Below are positions 27,022-35,615 of a stretch of 47,605 nt of DNA, in pieces (the stretch's first letter is position 1; every line of letters begins with the position of its first letter). The notes below the pieces were generated by a model. That model was not told where the DNA came from and made no database searches. It worked only from the letters and a program-made list of their open reading frames with translations. This DNA comes from Candidatus Poribacteria bacterium (lineage in GTDB: Bacteria > Poribacteria > WGA-4E > WGA-3G). The stretch covers positions 1 to 47,605 of the forward strand of contig JAJECK010000007.1 in the NCBI GenBank assembly GCA_022822085.1, read 5' to 3'. The translations under genes were made by a program, and so were the position numbers.

Positions 27022-30000
27022 ATGTCATGTTCAAAATTGTCTTTCTGCTTTGTCATTCTCATTTTGATCACAGTAGGTGCTTTCATAGCAGGACTTGAAG
27101 CACAAGAGACTGAAGAAAATAGCACACCCTTAGAAGAATTCGTAGAAAGAGCGCAGGCGTTAGTGAGACGGATGCAATTGGAGGAAGCAATAGATATCTA
27201 CGAACGAATTGTGATAGCAGCCCCCACAGACTATGCCTCTCTTCTGAATCTCGCTATTCTATATTCACGCACAAATCAGCACGAAAAAGCCGCACAAACC
27301 TATAGTGAACTACTTGAATTTGACTCAGAAAATATAACCTATCAAGATGGACTTGTTAGTAACTTACAAGCTGCTGGCAAACACGACGAGGCACTTGAAC
27401 TCGCACGGTCATACATCCAAACAGAGCCAACAGTAGGCGAACATTACGCACGCCTTGCAAAGTTTCATGAAGTTGAAGGTAATGAAGCTGCGGCGCTCAC
27501 TAACTATAATAAAGCAATTGAATTGGATCCTGGTGATAAACAAACGTATCTTAAGCTCGCAAGACTTAATTTTTTGAATGAGGACATGGAGGCTGTAGAA
27601 ATGGCATTGAAGGATGCCATTCTATCAACCCCATCTGAATCGGAGCGGCAAGATATTGAAAGTCAATTGATCAGTTTTTATCGCTACCATGGGAATTTAA
27701 AAGAGAAGTTACAAGAAGCAGAAGATGAGGGTACAATCACATTCCAGATGCAGAAAGCCTTTGCCGAATACTATCATAAAATAGGAGAATTGGAAAAAGC
27801 TACTGATGCTTATATCAGAGCACGCGACATGACAACCAGTTCCTATGAGATAGATAAGATCTATGCTGAATTACTTAAGGTATATGTACAACTTGATGAT
27901 ATAGACGCAGTTATAGAACCTTATGAAACTGAGGTGAATTCATATACAAACAGCGAAATACTGGCTTTCACATCGGAAAGAATCGCAGTGACGACTTCAA
28001 GAATTGCGGCGGTATACAAATTTGAGACTGAACGCGATTTATTGATTGATGCTTTCAAAAGCCAAGATAAACTTGATGTGTTAAAAGCATATTATGAAAG
28101 TGAACTTAGAGAAAATAAAGAGCATCCTACTGCACGAATAATATTGGCAAGAATATATTGGGATGAAAAGGATTATCAGAAATCTGCTGAAATGTATGAA
28201 GCACTGGGAAATTCAGAAACAGACAATGTCCGCTATTTTTATTATGCTGCAGCGGCATTGAAAAGAAACAAACAACCTGAATTAGCCAAAGAAATGATCA
28301 ATCAGGCGAAAACAGCACTTGCATCCTGCAGCGTGAAAGATGATGCGTGGTTTCTCGGTTCACTCGCAACAATCTGCATTGAAAATAGGGTGTTTGAACC
28401 TGCAATTGAACTTTCCAAATCCGCGATTGAAATGAGTGATAGCGAAAGAGAGAGTAGGATTCTGGATACTTTGCACGGAATACTTGCGAAGAGTTATCGT
28501 GAGACAAAACAGTACGAAGAAGCTCTTGACATATATCAGCAAATGGCAAGCGAGGAAGGCTATAGCAGCATACGAAATATGGCAAATAACGCTATCCGAG
28601 AAATCACCAAAGAGCCAAAACTATATGAAAAATTGCTACCGGAACAGCTGAAGAATGTCGTAGAAAACCCCGACAATCCAAAGTTGATCCAGGAACTTGC
28701 GGAGAGTTATGAAGCCGTAGATAGAATCAAAGAAGCAATTGAGCAGTATGAAAAACTGACTAAACTTCAACCTGAAAATAGTCTGTGGTACAGAAAGTTG
28801 GGAGATCTGTATCAAGAAGTGGATCGGGAGGTAGACGAGGTAGTAGAGGACAGCGCACTTAGTTTAGATGGAGATGGGAGTTACGTTGAAATCGTGGACA
28901 GTGAAATCATAAACAATATATCCGAACAAGTTACGGTATCTGCATGGATCAAACCAACAGATTTTCCAAACACCTGTACGACTGTACTTTTCAAAGGCAA
29001 CAAACGAACACCTAATCTTACGCATCGTCAATTCGTGCTCTGGTTGTTTGATGAAGGTTTAGTTTATTTTGACGCATCGCCAAATGGACAATTTATAAGA
29101 TGGATTGCGTCTGCAAGTGAAACTATCCAAAAAAATCAATGGTACCACGTAGCAGGAACCATTGATGCAAAGAATGATAGCATCAAGTTATATCTAAACG
29201 GTGATGAAGTCAGTAGAAGTAATTTTAAGGGAGAGACCAATTTGACTAAGACCACACTGCCATTACGTATCGGTTGTTCGCATGAAGAAGAAATATCTGA
29301 GCACGCATCATTTGCTGGACTAATTGATGAAGTCCGGGTTTGGAACATCGTGCGTACTGAAAATCAAATTCGTTCCGATATGAATAAGCAGCTGCAAGGA
29401 GATGAAGCCGGTTTAGTCGGATATTGGAAATTTGACGCAGAAATTGAAGGACGCGTGTCCGATAGTTCACTCCATAAGCATGATGGCAGACTTGTCAGAA
29501 ATGCAAAGATTGAACCTTACAACCGACCAGTGTTGGTAAGTTTAACAGCTGAGAACTTGACAAAGGCTGCATCCTATTATGAAAAAGCGATTGAACTCAG
29601 ACCAACTACGGACCAGTATTACGATCGGTTAGCAAAATTGTATATAGATCAAAACCAGATATCAGATGCTACTTATGTATATCTGCGAGCATTAGATGCG
29701 CCTTTGGGACAAGCAACCCATGATACATTAATTCACGCTATCTCCAAACTTTACACTGATGAAGGGCAAGAGGATAAACTCATTGCTATCCTTGAGGAAG
29801 TAGAACCGAAAATGCAGCAGAGTATCGTCCTGCACGAGCTTTTGGGTGATCTCTACAAAAAAACAGGTGATGTTAATAGAGCTGAACTTGCGTACGCTAA
29901 GTGGTTGAAATTGAGAGAGCAAGAGGTGAACGTACAGAATGCAAATTACCATCGTTGGTTTGCTGAAGAATTACTTGATAAAGGTATCTTTCCAGAGACG

Positions 30001-30279
30001 TCACTTAAATATGCGTTAAGTGCCTTACATGGCAATACAGAGACGAGTTATCTCTATCCAATGACACTTGGACATGCGTCCGTAGCGAATGGACAATATG
30101 ACGATGCACTTAGATATTACAAATATGCGCTCAGTATTCTATCTACCGACGATTCCTTAGACTATTTTTGGGAACAGATTGCTGATGCAAGTGAGAATTC
30201 AAAAGACAGAAAACGTTACAAGCAAATGTTAGAAGCTTTGAAAAATTCTATTCCACGTGACTTGTCAAGTTCTGAGTAA
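27022..30279 (+). CDS. Exported TPR protein with LamG inserted between TPR blocks
   Basis: The protein has 1085 residues, with a signal peptide (MSCSKLSFCFVILILITVG to LEAQE). The first TPR block (about 35-600) is collinear with residues about 1920-2625 of the giant protein, but with two instead of four 68-residue units. A LamG domain (about 611-830: ALSLDGDGSYVEI, VSAWIKPTDFP, NQWYHVAGTID, LIDEVRVWNIVRTE) sits where the giant protein reads straight from GDLYGE to AAAAYEKAIAL. TPRs then resume (KAASYYEKAIEL) to the end. It lacks the shared C-terminal beta domain. AAGGAG precedes the ATG. It follows the 716-residue gene by 28 bases and precedes the LRR gene by 59, so it is part of one transcription unit. 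Confidence 0.88.
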   Translation: MSCSKLSFCFVILILITVGAFIAGLEAQETEENSTPLEEFVERAQALVRRMQLEEAIDIYERIVIAAPTDYASLLNLAILYSRTNQHEKAAQTYSELLEFDSENITYQDGLVSNLQAAGKHDEALELARSYIQTEPTVGEHYARLAKFHEVEGNEAAALTNYNKAIELDPGDKQTYLKLARLNFLNEDMEAVEMALKDAILSTPSESERQDIESQLISFYRYHGNLKEKLQEAEDEGTITFQMQKAFAEYYHKIGELEKATDAYIRARDMTTSSYEIDKIYAELLKVYVQLDDIDAVIEPYETEVNSYTNSEILAFTSERIAVTTSRIAAVYKFETERDLLIDAFKSQDKLDVLKAYYESELRENKEHPTARIILARIYWDEKDYQKSAEMYEALGNSETDNVRYFYYAAAALKRNKQPELAKEMINQAKTALASCSVKDDAWFLGSLATICIENRVFEPAIELSKSAIEMSDSERESRILDTLHGILAKSYRETKQYEEALDIYQQMASEEGYSSIRNMANNAIREITKEPKLYEKLLPEQLKNVVENPDNPKLIQELAESYEAVDRIKEAIEQYEKLTKLQPENSLWYRKLGDLYQEVDREVDEVVEDSALSLDGDGSYVEIVDSEIINNISEQVTVSAWIKPTDFPNTCTTVLFKGNKRTPNLTHRQFVLWLFDEGLVYFDASPNGQFIRWIASASETIQKNQWYHVAGTIDAKNDSIKLYLNGDEVSRSNFKGETNLTKTTLPLRIGCSHEEEISEHASFAGLIDEVRVWNIVRTENQIRSDMNKQLQGDEAGLVGYWKFDAEIEGRVSDSSLHKHDGRLVRNAKIEPYNRPVLVSLTAENLTKAASYYEKAIELRPTTDQYYDRLAKLYIDQNQISDATYVYLRALDAPLGQATHDTLIHAISKLYTDEGQEDKLIAILEEVEPKMQQSIVLHELLGDLYKKTGDVNRAELAYAKWLKLREQEVNVQNANYHRWFAEELLDKGIFPETSLKYALSALHGNTETSYLYPMTLGHASVANGQYDDALRYYKYALSILSTDDSLDYFWEQIADASENSKDRKRYKQMLEALKNSIPRDLSSSE

Positions 30280-30338
30280 GCGTTTGTCAATTGATGATTT
30301 AGACTTCAGGAAAGGCAGAGAAATTTGGGTAAATTAAA

Positions 30339-33300
30339 ATGAAAAAAATATTGACACTCTTTCTGATTTTATTAGTAGTATTCGGATGTTCATCCCGCCA
30401 ATATGTTGAAATTCCGGATGAGAATTTAGCTGCAGCAATTCGGGATGCCCTGAAATTACGTCAAAATGCAAAAATTCCAAAGTTGAAACTGGCAGAATTG
30501 ACAGAATTAACCGTACCAAGAAAGGGTATTAAGGACCTATCAGGTTTGGAGAATGCGGCTGAGTTAACCAGTATAGTACTATACGGTAATCAAATTCGCG
30601 ATATAACCCCACTTGCAGGTTTGAAAAAACTGACGAAGATATCAATGGGTGCCAATCAAATCAGCGACATTACTGCTTTAGGTAATATGTCGCAACTTAC
30701 GACTCTGCATCTGCCTAATAATGAAATATCAGACATTTCCCCACTTACGCAGTTACCGGAACTCAAGGAATTATCCATAGGAAGAAACAAAGTAAGCGAC
30801 ATTTCCCCGCTCTCCAAATTGACACAACTGACAGGATTGTACCTTAGCAATAGCAATATCAGCGATTTAACGCCACTTTCTAAGTTGACACAACTAAGAA
30901 ATCTGGGTCTTATAAACAATAAAATCAGTGATATTACGCCACTATCTGGTATGGTGAAGCTTCGGTCATTATGGATTGATAATAATCAGATTGAAGACAT
31001 TTCAGCACTTGAAGATATGACAATTATGAACATATTGACAATCGGTAATAACAAAATCACAGATATAACACCTTTGTCAAATATGCGTCATCCGTACAAC
31101 TTTATGTTGGCAAATAACAGGATTAACGATATTTCTCCACTTGCAGGAATAAAAGACCTTCGGCACTTAAATCTGAGTGGGAATCAAGTCCGAGATATAA
31201 CACCGCTTGCTGAATTAACAATTCTTATGGCTTTAAAACTTGATAATAACAATATCAGTGACATGGGTGTTATTGAAAACCTACAAAGATTAGAAAAACT
31301 TGATATCAAGAATAATCCAATAGAAGATTTTACGTCAATCCGCAGATTGATGAAAGAAAGATCATGGTTAGTTATTGATATTGATATTCCATCTGTAGAA
31401 ACTGATGACAACGCGCGTGCTGCCCTATTCCCAGAGGCAATACGACGGCTTGGAAAGGGTGGCATCAACATCATGCGATTTTCACCTGATGGTTCATTGC
31501 TTGCTGTAGGCACCAGCATCGGTGTGTGGGTGTATGATATAGCCACTGGTAATGAAAAAATCATGAGCATGGTTTATCCAAAGCAAGTCAACGCATTAGC
31601 ATTTTCACCTGATGGAAAAATCCTCGCAAGCAGCGGGGCCGGCAATAATATTATTCAATTTTGGAATCCAAAAACTGGAATGGAGATCTCTTCACTTCGT
31701 CCTTCTACAGATGAAAAGCATAGATTTTCGGCTGCAAGACATAACTATGCTTCAAATATGGGTTTAGCATTTTCTGAAGATGGAACAACACTTATGGGTG
31801 TAAGTAATCTAACTTCAATTTCCATTGCACATTGGGATGTCAAAACCGGTAATGAACTCGCAAAGCACTATTACCTTGATCAGGCAATAACAGCAGCAAT
31901 TCATAGTGACACAAGCACACTTGCTCTCGGACGGCATAATGGAAAAATCAACTTGTGGAATTCAGAAACTGGAAAGAAGTTAGATGTTCTCAACGGACAT
32001 TCAAAATTTTACATAAATGAGTTTCTCGCAAATCTATTTAGAAAACATAATAGACATAAGTATCAGGGGATACAAGCATTAGCATTTTCCACAGATGGCA
32101 AGATACTTGCTACATCGGGGGTAGACAATCTGGTTAAATTGTGGAATGTGAAATCTCGAAAAGTACAAAGAACTTTGATTGGACATACAGAATGGGTAAC
32201 CGCTTTGGGTTTTTCTACGGATGATAGTACTGTTGCAAGTGGTGACATCTATGGAAATATCAAACTATGGGATGTCAGTTCTGGTAGTGAACAGGTGTCT
32301 TTCAATGGTCATCGGAGTAAAGTGTCTGTACTAACATTTTCTCCGGACAGAAGGACGCTTGCAAGTGCAAGTGATGACGGTACAATTAAGTTTTGGGATG
32401 CTAATACAGTGCAAAGTCTTTCTACCGTAGCAACGGAACATACGAGATGGGTGAAATCAATGGCGTTTTCTGAGGATGACACAACATTGTCCAGTGTGAT
32501 GTTCAACGGCACAGTTCAGAAATGGAATGTGAAAACTGGACAAGAAGTGTCAGTGAGTATACCTGAAAATCTTAATCTCATATTGGCAACTGCTTTATCT
32601 CCACAGGCAAAACTTTTTGCTGCTCAAAACGCTGAACTTCGTGATAGACAAGACGGTGGTATAAGATTATTCAGCGGATCAAACCCAGGAGATTCAAGGT
32701 TTTACAGATATGGCAACAGGATTACTTTACTGGATTTGGAAAGTGGGGAATCACTTCCTTCCCTCACGCTTGAAGAAAGAAACTTAAATGTTAATATGGC
32801 ATTTTCACCGACAACTGAAATACTTGCTTGTGTAGATCAATGGCAAGATGTACGTTTGTATGATGTGAGAACTGGAAAAGAACTGTTCAAATTAGACGTT
32901 CAAATACATTCAGGAACCGAAGCAAAATTGGTATTCTCACCTGATGGGACAATGCTTGCAATAAATGGAAAACATTTTCGTCCAACACATGTATGGAACG
33001 TGGAAAAACGTGAAAAAGTTGCGACATTACCTGAAGGTGATGAGGTATTGGCATTTTCACGTGACAGTACGATGCTTGCAACCAAAGGCGACATGGTTGC
33101 TATATGGGAAATCACACCGTCCAAAGAAGTCCTTCCAATCAATGAATTCGAAGCAGAAGGTGATGAAGATCACCTTCTGTTTTCTCCCGAAGGACACATC
33201 CTACTGACCGTGGACAGGGATGGGACACTTTTGCTATGGGATATTGAAATGGCAAGTGAACTGCTGTCTCTATCATTAGGACATACAACACATATTACAT

Positions 33301-33413
33301 CCTTAGTCTTTTCTCATGATGGTTTGACCTTGGCAAGTGGATCTAAAGATGGCACAGTAATATTGTGGGATTGGAAGAAAATCTTAGCAAAAATCAAACC
33401 AGATGATAGATAA
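30339..33413 (+). CDS. Lipoprotein with internalin-type LRRs fused to WD40 propeller
   Basis: The protein has 1024 residues. MKKILTLFLILLVVFGCSS is a lipoprotein signal with cleavage at Cys17. Residues about 25-345 are about twelve 22-residue internalin-like LRRs (LSKLTQLTGLYLSNSNISDLTP type) with the usual cap (IPDENLAAAIRDAL). From about 366 (RLGKGGINIMRFSPDGSLLAVGTSIG) to the end are roughly a dozen WD40-type repeats, enough for two propellers, with repeats such as LASASDDGTIKFWD. Both modules bind proteins. Together with the lipid anchor this suggests a periplasmic or surface recruitment platform. The WD40 part is homologous to the next gene, with an identical C-terminus (WDWKKILAKIKPDDR). 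The Shine-Dalgarno is weak. Confidence 0.88.
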   Translation: MKKILTLFLILLVVFGCSSRQYVEIPDENLAAAIRDALKLRQNAKIPKLKLAELTELTVPRKGIKDLSGLENAAELTSIVLYGNQIRDITPLAGLKKLTKISMGANQISDITALGNMSQLTTLHLPNNEISDISPLTQLPELKELSIGRNKVSDISPLSKLTQLTGLYLSNSNISDLTPLSKLTQLRNLGLINNKISDITPLSGMVKLRSLWIDNNQIEDISALEDMTIMNILTIGNNKITDITPLSNMRHPYNFMLANNRINDISPLAGIKDLRHLNLSGNQVRDITPLAELTILMALKLDNNNISDMGVIENLQRLEKLDIKNNPIEDFTSIRRLMKERSWLVIDIDIPSVETDDNARAALFPEAIRRLGKGGINIMRFSPDGSLLAVGTSIGVWVYDIATGNEKIMSMVYPKQVNALAFSPDGKILASSGAGNNIIQFWNPKTGMEISSLRPSTDEKHRFSAARHNYASNMGLAFSEDGTTLMGVSNLTSISIAHWDVKTGNELAKHYYLDQAITAAIHSDTSTLALGRHNGKINLWNSETGKKLDVLNGHSKFYINEFLANLFRKHNRHKYQGIQALAFSTDGKILATSGVDNLVKLWNVKSRKVQRTLIGHTEWVTALGFSTDDSTVASGDIYGNIKLWDVSSGSEQVSFNGHRSKVSVLTFSPDRRTLASASDDGTIKFWDANTVQSLSTVATEHTRWVKSMAFSEDDTTLSSVMFNGTVQKWNVKTGQEVSVSIPENLNLILATALSPQAKLFAAQNAELRDRQDGGIRLFSGSNPGDSRFYRYGNRITLLDLESGESLPSLTLEERNLNVNMAFSPTTEILACVDQWQDVRLYDVRTGKELFKLDVQIHSGTEAKLVFSPDGTMLAINGKHFRPTHVWNVEKREKVATLPEGDEVLAFSRDSTMLATKGDMVAIWEITPSKEVLPINEFEAEGDEDHLLFSPEGHILLTVDRDGTLLLWDIEMASELLSLSLGHTTHITSLVFSHDGLTLASGSKDGTVILWDWKKILAKIKPDDR

Positions 33414-33429
33414 TGGAGAGAAGAAACCA

Positions 33430-35511
33430 GTGAGAAGAAAAAATCTATTTTACATTCTAATTTTATCTTTCACGCTAATAATTTTTCCTGTTTTTGCACA
33501 ACCAAAATTAATAAGAGGTCTACCCGATGGGGCAATAGCACGTCTCGGAAAAGGCGGTATCAATGTCATACAATTTTCACCTGATGGAACGCTTCTTGCT
33601 GTCGGAACGGATGTCGGTGTACGACTGTATAATGTTACAACCAGAGAAGAAATATCACTCCCCAACAGAATCGTAGGACAGATCAACACTATAGCCTTTT
33701 CAAAAGATGGACGTATACTTGCATGTAGTGGATATTTTAACCCTATTATTCAGTTATGGGATGTAGAGTTCAGAATGGAACTGCCATCAATACCATCATC
33801 AAAACCAAAGACTTATATGTATTTGGAACATTTTCCCATATATTCGCGTATCGCATTAGCTTTCTCAGAAAATGGAAGCACACTCATTGGTGTAGATAAT
33901 GAAGGACTATTTACATACTGGGATATAAACTCACAAAAAATTGAATCAGAACAACAAGAGTATAGTATTTTCAGGTTAATGGTGTCAGCATTGTCTCAGG
34001 ATGGACGTGTCTTCATTACCGGTAGTGAGACTGGTGAGATCTCACTGTGGGATACACAGACAGGTAGCAGAGATGCAATTATCAAAGGACACAAACCGCT
34101 ATTTAAATCGTCTAAACGAGACCCGAGCATACGGACTTTAGCATTCTCCCAAGATGGAAGCACATTTGCAAGTGGAAGTAAAGACAAGACTGTGCGTATA
34201 TGGGATACAGAACGGCGTAAAAGGAAAGCGACACTTAAAGGTCATAAGGCTTGGGTCACTGCAATTGCTTTTTCACATAATGGAGAATATGTTACAAGTG
34301 GTGATTCGAATGGAGAAATCAGAATTTGGGATACTCGCAGAAAACGTCTAAAGACAAAACTTGATGGTCATACAAATAGTATTATAACGCTTGCATTCTC
34401 ACCAGATGGGAAAACTTATGCAAGTGGCAGTGCCGATGGAACAATAAAATTGTGGAACACAAATACATGGAAAGAACCGGTTACTTTGGATACTGATTAT
34501 ACAGAGTGGGTGCGATCTGTCGCTTTCTCATCAGATAATACAACGGTCTCAACAGCAATGTTTAACAATACAGTCCAAATATATGATGTCAACACAGGTA
34601 ACAAACTTAAGGTATTCACCGACGCAAATCAGAATCTAACACATTCTGTTACCCTATCACCTGATGCGAAATTACTCGCTTGCCATCCAGTCCAAGGAAA
34701 TATTGTATTTAATGCAAAGCAAAAGTGGCATACTGAATTCCATTATGAGGGGCATGAGAAAATTCAAATTTGGGACCTTGAGGTTGCTCAAGAACTTCCT
34801 CCACTCATCAATGCTTATAATAATATTGTGTTTTCTCCTGATAGCGAAACTATTGCTTGTGGTTCCTCTGAAGGGATTAAGATATGGTGGTCTGGCGTTC
34901 CTTCAGGAACCTATAGACATGGAGGTGATGGAATCGATATTTGGAATGTGAGAATTGGTCGGAGAACGAGACATATACCTTCAATTGATGATGCTATTGC
35001 ATTCTCACCAGATGGCACTAAACTTGTTACAGAAGGTGATAGTTCATTTGAGGCACTCCTATGGGATGTAGAGTTATCTGATATACACCTTACCATTAAT
35101 GAACGCGTAGATGCCGCGGCTTTTTCACCTCATGGTACTATCCTTGCAACAAAAGAGCGTATTGGTTCTGATATACATTTATGGGATACTGAAACAGGAG
35201 AGATGTTGCGTAAAATCCATCCCAGAGGACCGAATGCAGTGGAAGGAACAACTATAACCTTCTCACCTGAAGGATCCATGCTCCTTGTTTCAAAAGTCGA
35301 ACCTGTTATGGCATTTCCATCAGACTTCATTGAAATCATTGATGTAGTTTCTGGAAAAACTTTACGATCTCTTCCTGGCCATACAGAACCAATTGAAGCA
35401 TTGGTTTTCTCACATGATGGAAAAATCCTGGCAAGCGGTTCTGAAGATGGTACAGTGTTGTTGTGGGATTGGAAAAAAATCTTAGCAAAAATCAAACCTG
35501 ATGACAGATAA
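33430..35511 (+). CDS. Exported WD40-repeat protein, paralogue of the upstream gene
   Basis: I choose GTG at 33430 because GGAGAG lies 9 bases before it and the product then starts directly with a signal peptide (MRRKNLFYILILSFTLII, FPVFAQ). An in-frame ATG at 33403, overlapping the previous gene by 11 bases, adds nine polar residues and has no ribosome site. After the signal come RLGKGGINVIQFSPDGTLLAVGTDVG and about a dozen WD40 repeats (FASGSKDKTVRIWD, YASGSADGTIKLWN). The end is the same WDWKKILAKIKPDDR as in the LRR-WD40 neighbour. It is therefore a tandem duplicate without LRRs, not lipid-anchored. Function is probably protein interaction. Translation may be coupled to the upstream gene. 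Confidence 0.85.
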   Translation: MRRKNLFYILILSFTLIIFPVFAQPKLIRGLPDGAIARLGKGGINVIQFSPDGTLLAVGTDVGVRLYNVTTREEISLPNRIVGQINTIAFSKDGRILACSGYFNPIIQLWDVEFRMELPSIPSSKPKTYMYLEHFPIYSRIALAFSENGSTLIGVDNEGLFTYWDINSQKIESEQQEYSIFRLMVSALSQDGRVFITGSETGEISLWDTQTGSRDAIIKGHKPLFKSSKRDPSIRTLAFSQDGSTFASGSKDKTVRIWDTERRKRKATLKGHKAWVTAIAFSHNGEYVTSGDSNGEIRIWDTRRKRLKTKLDGHTNSIITLAFSPDGKTYASGSADGTIKLWNTNTWKEPVTLDTDYTEWVRSVAFSSDNTTVSTAMFNNTVQIYDVNTGNKLKVFTDANQNLTHSVTLSPDAKLLACHPVQGNIVFNAKQKWHTEFHYEGHEKIQIWDLEVAQELPPLINAYNNIVFSPDSETIACGSSEGIKIWWSGVPSGTYRHGGDGIDIWNVRIGRRTRHIPSIDDAIAFSPDGTKLVTEGDSSFEALLWDVELSDIHLTINERVDAAAFSPHGTILATKERIGSDIHLWDTETGEMLRKIHPRGPNAVEGTTITFSPEGSMLLVSKVEPVMAFPSDFIEIIDVVSGKTLRSLPGHTEPIEALVFSHDGKILASGSEDGTVLLWDWKKILAKIKPDDR

Positions 35512-35529
35512 GTAAAATTGATTTAATCC

Positions 35530-35559
35530 TTGACATACTCAATGTAAATGTAGTACACT
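35530..35559 (+). promoter_or_regulatory. Sigma70-type promoter of the MoxR operon
   Basis: TTGACA at 35530-35535 and TACACT at 35554-35559 have 18-base spacing. They lie 57 bases before the start codon at 35616, which has AGGAGG at 35602-35607. This separates the MoxR operon from the WD40 gene, which ends at 35511. Confidence 0.6.
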
Positions 35560-35615
35560 ATTATCATACTCAAAAATAACCTACAATTGACGATACTCCA
35601 TAGGAGGTTTACTTC

